From: Candidatus Zixiibacteriota bacterium
Lineage (GTDB): Bacteria; Zixibacteria; MSB-5A5; WJJR01
Length of the DNA: 64,000 nucleotides
Direction: 5' to 3'
NCBI GenBank assembly: GCA_036397555.1
Contig: DASWIS010000029.1
Location: 1-64,000, forward strand
The stretch's first letter is position 1. Each line of letters starts with the position of its first letter. Below, piece by piece: positions 1 through 7,951 of the stretch. The translations under genes were made by a program, and so were the position numbers. Below the pieces are notes generated by a model. That model made no database searches. It was not told the origin of the DNA and saw only the letters and a program-made list of their open reading frames with translations.

Positions 1-75
1 CTTGCCGCTGGTCGCCACCAGCCGAACCGCTTCCGCCTTAAACTCCGCCGTGTACCGGCGTCTTGAACTGCTCAT
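1..75 (-). CDS. IS3-family transposase OrfA, N-terminal part (runs off the window)
   Basis: The minus-strand ORF starts with ATG at 75-73 and reads MSSSRRRYTAEFKAEAVRLV, the typical start of the helix-turn-helix transposase subunit of IS3 elements (HTH_Tnp_1 type). OrfA binds the element ends, and an OrfAB fusion made by frameshifting normally does the catalysis. Only 25 residues are visible. A strong GGAGGAGGT sits 5-7 bases upstream of the ATG, which supports this start. Confidence 0.8.
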   Translation of the reverse strand, partial: MSSSRRRYTAEFKAEAVRLVATSGK

Positions 76-140
76 CAAACACCTCCTCCGAGAGTATCAA
101 AACTCTCTTATGAGGTGTCAACCAAATCGGGGGAGGATCA
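1..140 (-). mobile_element. IS3-family insertion sequence, left end only
   Basis: The minus strand reads inward from a TG-tipped end at about 140 (TGATCCTCCCCCGATTTGG), through a short leader with a GGAGGAGGT ribosome binding site, into an IS3-type OrfA start. The tip sequence and layout match the ends of IS3-family elements. The rest of the element lies outside the window. The plus-strand sequence right after 140 reads into a propeller gene, so the element probably landed in or just upstream of that gene. The exact junction and any target duplication cannot be determined from one end. Confidence 0.75.
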
Positions 141-158
141 GCGTGCAATCTCGCATGC

Positions 159-1187
159 GTGTCACAGCGAATAATTGATCTCGCTTCGGTCCACTACAGG
201 CTCTACGTAGGTGTAAATGACCACACAACTGGGAGGACCCGAATCTTGGTCATGGACTGCGACAGTGATGCAGTGATTGATACACTTGATCTTCCTTCCA
301 GTGGCACGTTGTCTGATGTCTACGCGTCATCGGATGGGAAGTACCTCGTGGCAAATGCTTACGGAGTTCGCCCCGTCTGGGATCTAAGTACCAAAGCCGA
401 AATCGGCATAGTACCAACGAGTTTTGTGAATGCTGAATTCGTCACTCATGACGATTCGGAGAGTCTAATCGTCACAGGATTAAGGCATTTCTGGGAACTA
501 GAACTTCCGGACCTCGGGTCATATCAAATAGATAGCGTCGAGCTGGTAGGGGCGCGTCAGATCCCAGGGACCCATTACATAATCGGAACAAGCGATCGGC
601 GTAGCTTATCTGAACCTCGTCAGATCACTTTGGTCTATGATGTCGAGACTCATGAAATCGTAGACACAATCATATTCAAGGTTACACCAGAGTCGGATGT
701 GTTCTACGTTACTCATTTCGATCTATCTCCTGACGGGTCCAAATTCTATGGCGTTGGCAACTCCGCCGATTGCGTCTGTCTGATTGGATACGATCTAATT
801 CGGGGTGAGCTTTTGTTCACGTTCCCGACGGATTCGCCTGGTGGCTTCCCGCGAGTAACTCCTGACGGAAATCAGGTGTGGTTAACGCACGGTGGGATAT
901 ATGTTCTTGGACCTTGGCGACAATACATCTCGATTGTAGACGCGTCTAGTGGGGCGCGGATTGATACCATTTCGGTTCATAAAGATGATCTTGGCTGGCC
1001 ACGGGCAGTTGCTCCTCGAGACATTAGGTTCTTGCCTGATGGCAAAAAGGCTTACGTGCGGTGTGGGGAACCAGGGACAGGGGGGCAGCCGCTCCTTGCA
1101 ATAGATGCTCACTCGTTGGGAGTCCACATGATACTGTATGATGAAAGCCAAACACCTAATGGCATAGATATCGCTCCACAAATGTGA
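159..1187 (+). CDS. YVTN/WD40-like beta-propeller protein, probably 5'-truncated by the IS
   Basis: The protein has 342 residues and repeated propeller-blade signatures such as LSPDGSKFYGV, VTPDGNQVWLT and FLPDGKKAYV. It resembles secreted YVTN-type seven-bladed propellers, which usually act as binding or surface proteins. No signal peptide is present. The GTG at 159 has no ribosome binding site, and the frame stays open upstream into the IS end at 140, so the native N-terminus was probably removed by the insertion. Codon use is more AT-rich than in most of the window. A small secreted-protein fragment follows 11 bases after the stop. The specific function is unknown. Confidence 0.7.
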   Translation: MSQRIIDLASVHYRLYVGVNDHTTGRTRILVMDCDSDAVIDTLDLPSSGTLSDVYASSDGKYLVANAYGVRPVWDLSTKAEIGIVPTSFVNAEFVTHDDSESLIVTGLRHFWELELPDLGSYQIDSVELVGARQIPGTHYIIGTSDRRSLSEPRQITLVYDVETHEIVDTIIFKVTPESDVFYVTHFDLSPDGSKFYGVGNSADCVCLIGYDLIRGELLFTFPTDSPGGFPRVTPDGNQVWLTHGGIYVLGPWRQYISIVDASSGARIDTISVHKDDLGWPRAVAPRDIRFLPDGKKAYVRCGEPGTGGQPLLAIDAHSLGVHMILYDESQTPNGIDIAPQM

Positions 1188-1198
1188 GGAGGCAATTA

Positions 1199-1315
1199 AT
1201 GAGGACAGTTTTTGTGTTCGTAGTGTCAGCAATCCTCCTTTCGACTCCAGCAATCGCCGGCTGGCATGAATACGATCTGAGGGAGATTCGGTGTTTTACG
1301 GCAGGGTGGCCCTGA
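1199..1315 (+). pseudogene. Remnant of a secreted-protein gene: signal peptide then early stop
   Basis: A GAGGAGG ribosome binding site at about 1186-1192 precedes an ATG at 1199. The 38-residue product begins MRTVFVFVVSAILLSTPAIA, a textbook signal peptide with an AxA cleavage site, and then continues only as GWHEYDLREIRCFTAGWP before a stop. A signal peptide attached to so short a mature part suggests the 5' stub of a larger exported protein whose remainder has been replaced. It sits 11 bases after the propeller gene, so the two were probably cotranscribed. A genuine tiny secreted peptide cannot be excluded. Confidence 0.5.
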
Positions 1316-1339
1316 CCGCGCTTTAGTTCTTGGTCAGGG
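1310..1339 (+). terminator. Stem-loop after the propeller operon
   Basis: CCCTGACC at 1310-1317 and GGTCAGGG at 1332-1339 form an 8-bp perfect stem with a 14-base loop. The stop codon of the 38-residue ORF lies inside the left arm. No T-run follows, so this is a weak terminator candidate or simply a hairpin. Confidence 0.35.
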
Positions 1340-1526
1340 CTTGCCGAATTCACTTCCCCCAGAGGTGCGTCCCGCGAACGCCGCATAACTGCCTCCCCGA
1401 GTCCGTCTCCGATTGAACTGTTTTCGGCCCTGCCCGACTGCCGCGCGGCAGGCGATAACTTTCTTCGCGTTCGCGATGAGATCTGAGCCCTCGGCGGCGC
1501 CTCCTGCACAACGAGCAACAAAACAG
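1340..1526. other. Non-coding spacer
   Basis: I see no credible gene here. The short open frames on both strands are rich in Arg, Ser and Pro and match nothing recognisable. The segment separates the AT-richer edge of the window from the ArsR operon promoter. Confidence 0.5.
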
Positions 1527-1555
1527 TTGCCTTATCCTTCGCCACCCGCTAATAT
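1527..1555 (+). promoter_or_regulatory. Sigma-70-type promoter of the AHSA1/ArsR operon
   Basis: The -35 TTGCCT (1527-1532) and -10 TAATAT (1550-1555) are separated by exactly 17 bases. The -10 overlaps the left arm of a perfect palindrome (1553-1574). This layout is expected where a repressor excludes RNA polymerase, and the operon encodes an ArsR-family regulator. Confidence 0.65.
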
Positions 1556-1574
1556 GCAACCGACAGGTTGCATA
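1553..1574 (+). promoter_or_regulatory. Palindromic operator, likely bound by the ArsR regulator of this operon
   Basis: TATGCAACC (1553-1561) and GGTTGCATA (1566-1574) are perfect inverted 9-bp arms around GACA. The palindrome overlaps the -10 element and the expected start site, 33 bases before the AHSA1 start codon. ArsR-family dimers commonly bind imperfect palindromes of this size in their own promoters. Assignment to this regulator is inferred from position. Confidence 0.6.
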
Positions 1575-1606
1575 AGACGCTCACACCATTGCCGGAGGTT
1601 GCCCCC

Positions 1607-2059
1607 ATGGAACACAGTATCGTCAAGCAAATCGAACTGAAGGCACCGGCGGCCCGGGTCTGGCGCGCCCTGACCGATCACCGCGAGTTCGGCGAGTGGT
1701 TTCGGGTGAAGTTGGAGGGCCCGTTCGTGCCGGGGCAGACCGTGCGCGGCCAGATCACCTATCCCGGCTATGAGCACCTCCGGTTTGACGCCGTGGTGCA
1801 GAAGATGGTGCCCGAACGGCTCTTCTCATTTACATGGCATCCCTATGCCATCGAACCCGGAGTCGATTATTCGAAGGAGACGCCCACGCTGGTCGAATTC
1901 CGGCTCGAGAAGACCGCCACGGGGACGCTGCTGCAAGTGACCGAATCCGGATTCGACAAAATTCCCAGCGACCGGCGGCTCGAGGCGTTCCGCATGAACG
2001 AAGGCGGCTGGACGATTCAAATGCAGAACATCGAGACCCATGTCGCGCAAAACCCGTAG
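1607..2059 (+). CDS. AHSA1/SRPBCC (START-like) domain protein
   Basis: The protein has 150 residues and one AHSA1-type fold. It opens with IVKQIELKAPAARVWRALTD and contains FGEWFRVKLEGPF and FSFTWHPYAIEPGVDYSKE before the C-terminal helix motif ESGFDKIP...GGWTIQMQNIETHV. Members bind hydrophobic ligands in a cavity; the ligand is unknown here. The ATG at 1607 has GGAGG ten bases upstream, whereas the longer TTG start at 1568 lies inside the operator. Its last 20 bases overlap the ArsR gene, the classic AHSA1-ArsR pairing in which the regulator controls its partner. Confidence 0.85.
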   Translation: MEHSIVKQIELKAPAARVWRALTDHREFGEWFRVKLEGPFVPGQTVRGQITYPGYEHLRFDAVVQKMVPERLFSFTWHPYAIEPGVDYSKETPTLVEFRLEKTATGTLLQVTESGFDKIPSDRRLEAFRMNEGGWTIQMQNIETHVAQNP

Positions 2060-2405
2060 CAGCAACCCGACAATACGGCGCAATCACGCTCCGGCCTTTG
2101 CCGCGCTCGGCGACCAGACGCGGCTGTCGCTGGTCGCCCGGCTCTCGGTCGGACCGCCGCGTTCGATCTCCCAACTGACCGTGGGCTCGCGGCTGACCCG
2201 TCAGGCGATCACCAAGCACCTGCGCGTCTTAGAGAGCGCGGGAATCGTGCGCCATGTCCGTGCCGGACGCGAGACCCTGTTTGAATTCGATCCGGAGCCG
2301 CTGGAAGGACTCAGCACGTATCTCAAACTCGTTTCCAAGCAGTGGGATCAGGCGCTCGCGCGATTGCAGGCGCATGTCGAAGGCCCCGTGAAGAAAAGAA
2401 GATAA
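2040..2405 (+). CDS. ArsR-family winged-helix transcriptional regulator
   Basis: The 121-residue protein has the ArsR/SmtB winged helix-turn-helix: FAALGDQTRLSLVARLS, then the recognition region LTRQAITKHLRVLESAGIV and the wing RHVRAGRETLFEF. No CxCxxC metal motif is visible, so a non-metal effector is more likely, as in the subfamily paired with AHSA1 proteins. The start ATG lies within the end of the AHSA1 gene, suggesting translational coupling. It probably represses the operon through the palindrome at 1553-1574. Confidence 0.88.
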   Translation: MSRKTRSSNPTIRRNHAPAFAALGDQTRLSLVARLSVGPPRSISQLTVGSRLTRQAITKHLRVLESAGIVRHVRAGRETLFEFDPEPLEGLSTYLKLVSKQWDQALARLQAHVEGPVKKRR

Positions 2406-2493
2406 GCCGCGGCCCGGACGGCCCGTGTCAGGACCCGGCAGCTCCTGTCTCGATCTTTACCGAATCTTGACCCCGACAGCCCCGTAAGTCTGC

Positions 2494-2522
2494 TTGACAA
2501 AGCAGCTTCGCGGGCGTAAACC
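2494..2522 (+). promoter_or_regulatory. Possible promoter of the secreted dockerin-like protein gene
   Basis: A consensus -35 TTGACA (2494-2499) is followed after 17 bases by TAAACC (2517-2522), a poor -10. The -35 is embedded in a small inverted repeat, CTGCTT-gaca-AAGCAG (2490-2505), which could be an operator. The start codon is 115 bases downstream with a GGAGGA ribosome binding site. The weak -10 makes this tentative. Confidence 0.4.
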
Positions 2523-2636
2523 TACCCTGCGGGCCGAGGGCGGGTTGCCCTGAGTCCCACGGTTACTTCTCGTTCGCAGGCGTCGGCAGCACACCGCGAG
2601 CATCAGGCACCCAAAGATCTTCAGGAGGAAGATCGC

Positions 2637-4397
2637 ATGAAGACCACCCTACTTCGTCTCAGCGGCGCGCTCTGTCTTCTGATCCCCACCAGCGCCTGGG
2701 GGGCCAACCACGTGTTGGTCGAATCCAAGTCGGTGGCGCTGGGCGCCGCCGGGGTCACGATCGGCGTTTATGTGGAAAACGATGTGCAGCTCAACGCGAT
2801 CGTGATCCCACTGGAGTTCCGTGAGATCACGACGTCCGGCGGCTACATGACCAACACGCTCACGGTCGATGCCGCCAATCGTTTCACGACCTCGCTCATC
2901 GGCTTCGTCACCAAGAACTTCTATCCCGATGAGGACAACACCAACCCTCTGCTGTGTGGTGGGTCGGGGTACATGTTCTTCAGCGCCGTCGACTTCATCA
3001 GTCCCGACGCCTTCATGTACAGCGCCGTTCAGGTCTCCGATCCGTGCCTGCCGGTCGGCAACGACGGCGTTCCGCCCGGAGGGACGCCATCGCTCATCAT
3101 CACCTTCGATGTCACCAATGTCGACGGCCTCTTCGAGATCGACTCGACCTGCACGACCCCGGGCAATCACCTTGTGTATTCGCAGTGCGGCCCCGGGACG
3201 CCGGTCGTGCCCACCTTCACGCGCGGACTGGTCACGATCGGCAACCCAGTATTCCCGCCAGAGGTGTCCGACATTCCCGACCAGACAATCGACGAGGGGA
3301 GCACCTTCGCGCAGATCAATCTGAACGACTATGTGGTCGATCCCGACAACACCGATGCCGAGATGACCTGGACAGCGACCGGCCAATCGCAACTCGGTGT
3401 GGTGATTAGTCCCGGCAAGATCGCCACCATCCTCATCCCCAACCCCGACTGGTTCGGCAGCGAAACGATCACATTTCGCGCGACCGATCTCGACTTGCAG
3501 TTCGATGAAGACGCGGCGACCTTCACGGTCAACCCGGTCAACGACCCGCCGGTCTGGGGCCCCATCTCGAATAAGTTTGTCGAAGCCGGCAAGACCCTCG
3601 CGTTTGCCGTCGGCGCGACCGACATCGACGACGATTCTCTCGACATCACGATGGAGGGAGCTCCGGCCGCCGCAACCCTGGCGGACAACGGCGTGGGGCT
3701 GGCATTGTTCAACTGGCTCACGACGTGCGCCGATGAGGGCGTCCACATGGCGACCTTCATCGTCTCCGACGGTGATTTGGCCGACACTGCGACCATCACC
3801 ATTACGGTCACGCCCAACCCCGACACTCTGGTCGCCAACCCCGGTTCTCTCGATTTTGTGATCGAGTACGGAACCGATCCCGCCGCCAAGCTCGTTAACG
3901 TGACGGATCCGGGATGCGGCGAAATCCCATGGGAAGTCGAGGTGAACCAACCGTGGGTCCTCTTGTCCATCGATACGGGATTCACACCGGGCAGCTTCAC
4001 GGTCGACATCGACACGGCGGGGCTGTACCCCAACGAGTACAACGCGATCATCACGCTGCGCGAGCGCACGGTCGAACCGGACCCCATAGAAATTACCATC
4101 CCCGTCCATGTCTCCGTCGAGTCGGACGTCTGTCTGTGTCCCTGCCAGGGCGATTGGGATTGTGACGACATCATCGACGTGTTCGATGTCATCCATTGCG
4201 TCGATGTCGCCTTCCGCAACTACCCTGAGCTGGGATTCTCGTCGTGTCCGTTCTCGGTGCTGGATGCCAATTGCGACTGCGCCATCGACGTGTTCGACGT
4301 TGTCGTGCTGGTCGATCACGCTTTCCGTGCGGATTATTCGCCGATTTGCGGATTCGATGACCCGTGCGAGGCGCCCGATTGTAGTCCGTCGCATTAG
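2637..4397 (+). CDS. Secreted protein with Ig/cadherin-like repeats and a C-terminal dockerin-like module
   Basis: The protein has 586 residues and a Sec signal peptide ending TSAWGA. After an N-terminal beta region come Ig/cadherin-like repeats (VSDIPDQTIDEGSTF, then NPVNDPPVWGPISNKFVEAG) that resemble bacterial surface adhesins. A BACON-like segment (LDFVIEYGTDPAAKLVNV...WEVEVNQPWVLLSID) follows. The last ~85 residues hold two dockerin-like calcium loops, GDWDCDDIIDVFDV and DANCDCAIDVFDVV, each followed by VDxAFR and flanked by cysteines. Two other secreted proteins in this window share that tail. It is probably exported and surface-attached or extracellular. The ligand is unknown. A strong terminator follows the stop. 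Confidence 0.75.
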   Translation: MKTTLLRLSGALCLLIPTSAWGANHVLVESKSVALGAAGVTIGVYVENDVQLNAIVIPLEFREITTSGGYMTNTLTVDAANRFTTSLIGFVTKNFYPDEDNTNPLLCGGSGYMFFSAVDFISPDAFMYSAVQVSDPCLPVGNDGVPPGGTPSLIITFDVTNVDGLFEIDSTCTTPGNHLVYSQCGPGTPVVPTFTRGLVTIGNPVFPPEVSDIPDQTIDEGSTFAQINLNDYVVDPDNTDAEMTWTATGQSQLGVVISPGKIATILIPNPDWFGSETITFRATDLDLQFDEDAATFTVNPVNDPPVWGPISNKFVEAGKTLAFAVGATDIDDDSLDITMEGAPAAATLADNGVGLALFNWLTTCADEGVHMATFIVSDGDLADTATITITVTPNPDTLVANPGSLDFVIEYGTDPAAKLVNVTDPGCGEIPWEVEVNQPWVLLSIDTGFTPGSFTVDIDTAGLYPNEYNAIITLRERTVEPDPIEITIPVHVSVESDVCLCPCQGDWDCDDIIDVFDVIHCVDVAFRNYPELGFSSCPFSVLDANCDCAIDVFDVVVLVDHAFRADYSPICGFDDPCEAPDCSPSH

Positions 4398-4427
4398 ACG
4401 CCGCATCATCCGAATGGGCTTCCGATG

Positions 4428-4458
4428 CGCCCCGGTCATGAGACCGGGGCGTTTTCTT
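4428..4458 (+). terminator. Rho-independent terminator
   Basis: CGCCCCGGTC (4428-4437) and GACCGGGGCG (4442-4451) form a perfect 10-bp stem with an ATGA loop, followed directly by TTTTCTTT. It ends the transcript of the secreted dockerin-like protein and separates it from otsB. Confidence 0.9.
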
Positions 4459-4551
4459 TGGGGTCAGACCGCGGCGTCGAGAGCGGCACGCGTCGCTGTG
4501 GGCAAACTTGCCCTTGGCCGGATGTCTCGGCAATGTATCTTGACAATTCAC

Positions 4552-5343
4552 ATGACAATGTCCCCTCCCGATCATCCCGTCCCGTTTGATTTCGGTGGAT
4601 TTGAATCGGTTCAAAATCACGCACATCGTGTCCTGATGCTGGACTACGACGGCACGCTCGCGCCCTTTCGCGCCGAACGCATGGCCGCGGTTCCGTATGA
4701 GGGTGTGCGGGAGCGACTGGACGCGATATCCACACGACCCGAAAGCCGGCTCGTCATCGTCTCGGGCCGGCCGGTGACCGAGGTGGTCGCGCTGCTGGAT
4801 GTCCGATTTCCGATTGAGATCTGGGGCGCTCATGGTTGGCAACGTCAACATGCGGATGGAAAAATCGAGGAGTGGTCACCGCCCGGCAGCGTGCGAGACG
4901 TGCTGCAGCGCGCGCTGGCGTCCGTCCCGTCTCGGATCCCCAGGGACGCGCTGGAGTCGAAGACCGCGTCGGTGGCGCTGCACACCCGTCGCTTGCCGCC
5001 TGCGGAAGGCCAACGCTGCATCGAGGTCCTGTACCCGATCTGGGAGCGACTCGTTGACGGAACCCCGCTGCAATTGCGACGCTTCGACGGCGGTATCGAA
5101 GTCAGGTCGATGGCCCGATCCAAGGGCGATGCGGTATCAACGTTGAAGGCCGAGTGCCGGCCCGATGCGTTTTTCGCTTATCTCGGAGACGATGAGACCG
5201 ACGAAGATGCATTTGCCCGACTCAGCACGACCGATTGGGCGATTCTGGTACGCCCGGAAGTTCGTCCCAGTCGGGCGCGATACTGGCTGAGGCCGCCGGG
5301 GGAGCTTTTGGATTTTCTGGCTGGGTGGACGCGGGACCGTTGA
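4552..5343 (+). CDS. otsB: Trehalose-6-phosphate phosphatase
   Basis: The 263-residue HAD-superfamily enzyme removes phosphate from trehalose 6-phosphate. Motif I is LMLDYDGTLAPF, with the nucleophile and acid/base aspartates. Motif II is VIVSGRPVTEV. The C-terminal acidic motif is YLGDDETDEDAF. The length is normal for OtsB. The ATG at 4552 is followed by a second in-frame ATG at 4558, and either could be used. A TTGGCC/TATCTT pair (4514-4541) is a weak promoter candidate. otsA follows 92 bases downstream, completing the two-step pathway from UDP-glucose and glucose 6-phosphate to trehalose. Confidence 0.92.
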   Translation: MTMSPPDHPVPFDFGGFESVQNHAHRVLMLDYDGTLAPFRAERMAAVPYEGVRERLDAISTRPESRLVIVSGRPVTEVVALLDVRFPIEIWGAHGWQRQHADGKIEEWSPPGSVRDVLQRALASVPSRIPRDALESKTASVALHTRRLPPAEGQRCIEVLYPIWERLVDGTPLQLRRFDGGIEVRSMARSKGDAVSTLKAECRPDAFFAYLGDDETDEDAFARLSTTDWAILVRPEVRPSRARYWLRPPGELLDFLAGWTRDR

Positions 5344-5435
5344 AATGATAGATTGATCGGATCAGCGGTAGACACGCCGGCCACCATCAGTGTGTGGTCG
5401 GCCGCATCGTCGAACCGTTCGTTCGGATCGTCGAT

Positions 5436-6911
5436 ATGACGAATCAAAAGTCAGCGCGACTGTTTGTTGTCTCCAACCGGCTGCCGGTCGCTGTCATCTC
5501 CGAAGGCGGCCGATGGACACTGGGTCCCGTAGCCGGCGGGCTGGTCACCGCGATGGCTCCGATCATGGAGCGCAATCACGGGGTCTGGATCGGCTGGCCC
5601 GGCTGCGGCCCGGAAGTTCCCTTTGGTCCGCTCCTCGAACGGTTTAATCAGGAACACCGCTATCAGCTTGTCCCGATACCGTTGAGCAAACACGAGGAGG
5701 AAGGGTACTATCGCGGCTTCGCCAACGAGGCGATTTGGCCGTTATTCCATGATTTGCTGGGGCATTGCCGCTTTGAAGCCGACACTTGGGCGGCGTATGT
5801 CGATGTCAACAAACGGTTTGCCGAGGTGATCGCCTCCGACCTCGACCGGCAATCACTCGTTTGGGTGCATGACTATCAACTGCTGCTGGTTGGCGCCGAT
5901 CTGCGCGCAGCGGGCGTCAGACGGCCGATCTCATTCTTCCTGCACATCCCCTTTCCTTCGCTGGACCTGTTTCGACGCATGCCGTGGAAACACCTGATCA
6001 TACGCGCGCTGCTGGCTTACGATCAGATCGGCTTTCAGACAATCCGTGACCGCCAAAACTTCCTGCAATGTGTGCGCGGACTGGTCCCCGAAACGTCGGT
6101 CAGCATGGGGCGGCGCGGGGGCGAGCTGGAATTCGAGGGACGCACGATCAAGGTCGGCTCCTTTCCGATCAGCATCGACTTCGACGAATTCGATGAGGGG
6201 GCGCGTCGCATGGAGGTCGCCGAGGCCTCGTGGTATTTGCGTGAACGCTACCGCGTCGGAAAACTGATTCTCGGCATTGATCGTCTGGACTACACCAAGG
6301 GCATACCCGAGACGTTTCTCTCCTTCGAGCGCGCGCTGGAGAAGTATCCCCAGATGCAGGGGAGCGTCTCGCTGATTCAGATCGTAGTTCCCAGCCGGAC
6401 CCATGTCCCCGACTATCGCGATCTCAAGTCGCTGCTGGACCAACTCTCAGGCCGGATCAACTCGCGGTTCTCGCGGCACGGATGGGTGCCCATACATTAC
6501 TTGTATCGCGCCCTGGATCGGACCGAGCTGTTGGCGCACTACCGCGCGAGCGACATCGCGCTGGTGACGCCGTTGCGCGACGGCATGAACCTCGTCGCCA
6601 AGGAGTACTGCGTCAGTTCCGTCGAAGAACGCGGCGTGCTGATCCTCAGCGAGTTCGCCGGAGCGGCCGAACAACTGGGGCGCGGCGCGCTGTGCGTCAA
6701 CCCGTACGACCGCGAGGGATGCGCGGATGCAATCCACCAGGCCTACTCCATGAATGAACGGGAGCAACAGTCGCGGATGAAGCTTCTGAGATCGCAAATT
6801 CGACGCAACGACGTCCATCGTTGGTTGCAGACAGTTCTGGCCATGCCGCAGGGCGGACGTCTTGAGGGCTTGCCGGAAGCCACGGCGGAGCCCGCCGACA
6901 CGCGCGCCTGA
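5436..6911 (+). CDS. otsA: Trehalose-6-phosphate synthase (GT20)
   Basis: The 491-residue GT-B enzyme makes trehalose 6-phosphate from UDP-glucose and glucose 6-phosphate. The expected family motifs are all present: [32 protein letters not shown] (sugar-phosphate site), [19 protein letters not shown] with the conserved His, [13 protein letters not shown] (nucleotide-sugar binding Arg and Lys) and [11 protein letters not shown] chose the ATG at 5436 because the family motif begins about ten residues later; an upstream GTG at 5394 would add 14 residues. With otsB it supplies a compatible solute for osmotic or desiccation stress. Confidence 0.93.
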   Translation: MTNQKSARLFVVSNRLPVAVISEGGRWTLGPVAGGLVTAMAPIMERNHGVWIGWPGCGPEVPFGPLLERFNQEHRYQLVPIPLSKHEEEGYYRGFANEAIWPLFHDLLGHCRFEADTWAAYVDVNKRFAEVIASDLDRQSLVWVHDYQLLLVGADLRAAGVRRPISFFLHIPFPSLDLFRRMPWKHLIIRALLAYDQIGFQTIRDRQNFLQCVRGLVPETSVSMGRRGGELEFEGRTIKVGSFPISIDFDEFDEGARRMEVAEASWYLRERYRVGKLILGIDRLDYTKGIPETFLSFERALEKYPQMQGSVSLIQIVVPSRTHVPDYRDLKSLLDQLSGRINSRFSRHGWVPIHYLYRALDRTELLAHYRASDIALVTPLRDGMNLVAKEYCVSSVEERGVLILSEFAGAAEQLGRGALCVNPYDREGCADAIHQAYSMNEREQQSRMKLLRSQIRRNDVHRWLQTVLAMPQGGRLEGLPEATAEPADTRA

Positions 6912-7097
6912 TTTCGGAATCATCAAACCGGACCGCGCAAGTCCACGAACGGAAACAGCTTGCCGCCGCAGATTCGTTGCCCGATACTCATTTTTCTCTT
7001 TTGGAAGTGACACAAACTCATTAGTCTTACCGAATTCGCGTCCGCAATGTCGGACCTAAATGATGTTGAACAGATCCAGGGAAGGAGCTTTGATCCG

Positions 7098-7889
7098 ATG
7101 AAGTATACCTACGTAATGACGTTCACGGCGGTGTGCGCCGTCTCGATAATGACAGGATGCGGCGGAGGCGGTGACTCCACGACCCAAACGCCGCCCGCAA
7201 CCCCACAGCAGCAGACCCAGCAGGCGACACCGCCGAAGGCCGCCACTGCCACGCTCGCCGGGTCTGTGACTTTCTCCGGCACAGCCCCCAAGAACACGCG
7301 CATCCGCATGGATTCCGATCCCGTCTGCGGAAAGCTCCATTCCGAGCCGGTCTTCACCGAAGAGTACATCGTCGGCAGCGGCGGGGAGCTCGCCAATGTA
7401 TTCGTTTATGTCAAGTCGGGTCTGGACGGCCAAGGCTTCCCCGCCACCGCCGACACGGTGATCTTCGACCAAAGGGGATGCCATTACGATCCGCATGTTT
7501 TCGGCCTTCGTGTCAATCAACCGCTGGCGATTCTCAACAGCGATCCGACGCTGCACAATGTCCACGCGCTCGCCAAGAACAGCCGCGAATTCAACCTGGC
7601 CATGCCCAAAGAGGGGATGCGCGTGACCAAGTCCTTCAGCGAACCCGAAGTCATGGTCAAGATCAAGTGCGATGTCCACTCGTGGATGGCGGCCTATGCC
7701 GGTGTCCTGCCACACCCGCACTTCGATGTCACCGATGAATCCGGGCGCTTCTCGATCGGACCCCTGCCGCCGGGCACCTATGAACTGGAGGCATGGCACG
7801 AGAAAGCCGGAACGATGACGCAGACCGTCACCGTCGGCGACGGCGAGACATCAGCCACGGCATTCACATTCGGAGCGTCCGGCACCTGA
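7098..7889 (+). CDS. Blue-copper-like (cupredoxin) lipoprotein with a regulatory-like C-terminal beta domain
   Basis: The 263-residue lipoprotein has a hydrophobic leader ending SIMTGC, then a Gly/Gln/Pro-rich linker. The core looks like a cupredoxin: His153 in NSDPTLHNVHAL and the loop C191-D-V-H194-S-W-M197, matching the C-x2-4-H-x2-4-M spacing of type 1 copper sites. The end (GRFSIGPLPPGTYELEAWHEK) resembles a carboxypeptidase regulatory-like beta domain. AAGGAG sits 10 bases before ATG 7098, which favours it over the upstream ATG at 7047. It opens the oxidase operon, so a role as electron donor or copper carrier to the oxidase is plausible but not proven. Confidence 0.7.
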   Translation: MKYTYVMTFTAVCAVSIMTGCGGGGDSTTQTPPATPQQQTQQATPPKAATATLAGSVTFSGTAPKNTRIRMDSDPVCGKLHSEPVFTEEYIVGSGGELANVFVYVKSGLDGQGFPATADTVIFDQRGCHYDPHVFGLRVNQPLAILNSDPTLHNVHALAKNSREFNLAMPKEGMRVTKSFSEPEVMVKIKCDVHSWMAAYAGVLPHPHFDVTDESGRFSIGPLPPGTYELEAWHEKAGTMTQTVTVGDGETSATAFTFGASGT

Positions 7890-7951
7890 TCCACTGCGGC
7901 TGCCACAGCCGCGGCGCGGCCGCGGCATCGGTTCTGCCATCTTGAGGAATC

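Noticed and set aside
4135-4394. Cellulosome interpretation of the dockerin-like tail
   Set aside because: No cohesin, scaffoldin or glycoside hydrolase is seen, and the loops contain cysteine unlike type I dockerins.
2649-4439. 596-residue open frame on the minus strand
   Set aside because: It lies entirely opposite the secreted dockerin-like protein, has Arg/Asp/Gly/His-rich low-complexity composition and no recognisable domain; it is a shadow of a GC-rich gene.
4540-4545. Consensus TTGACA just before otsB
   Set aside because: No -10 lies at 15-19 bases, and the ATG begins only 7 bases later, so it cannot be a useful -35 for this gene.
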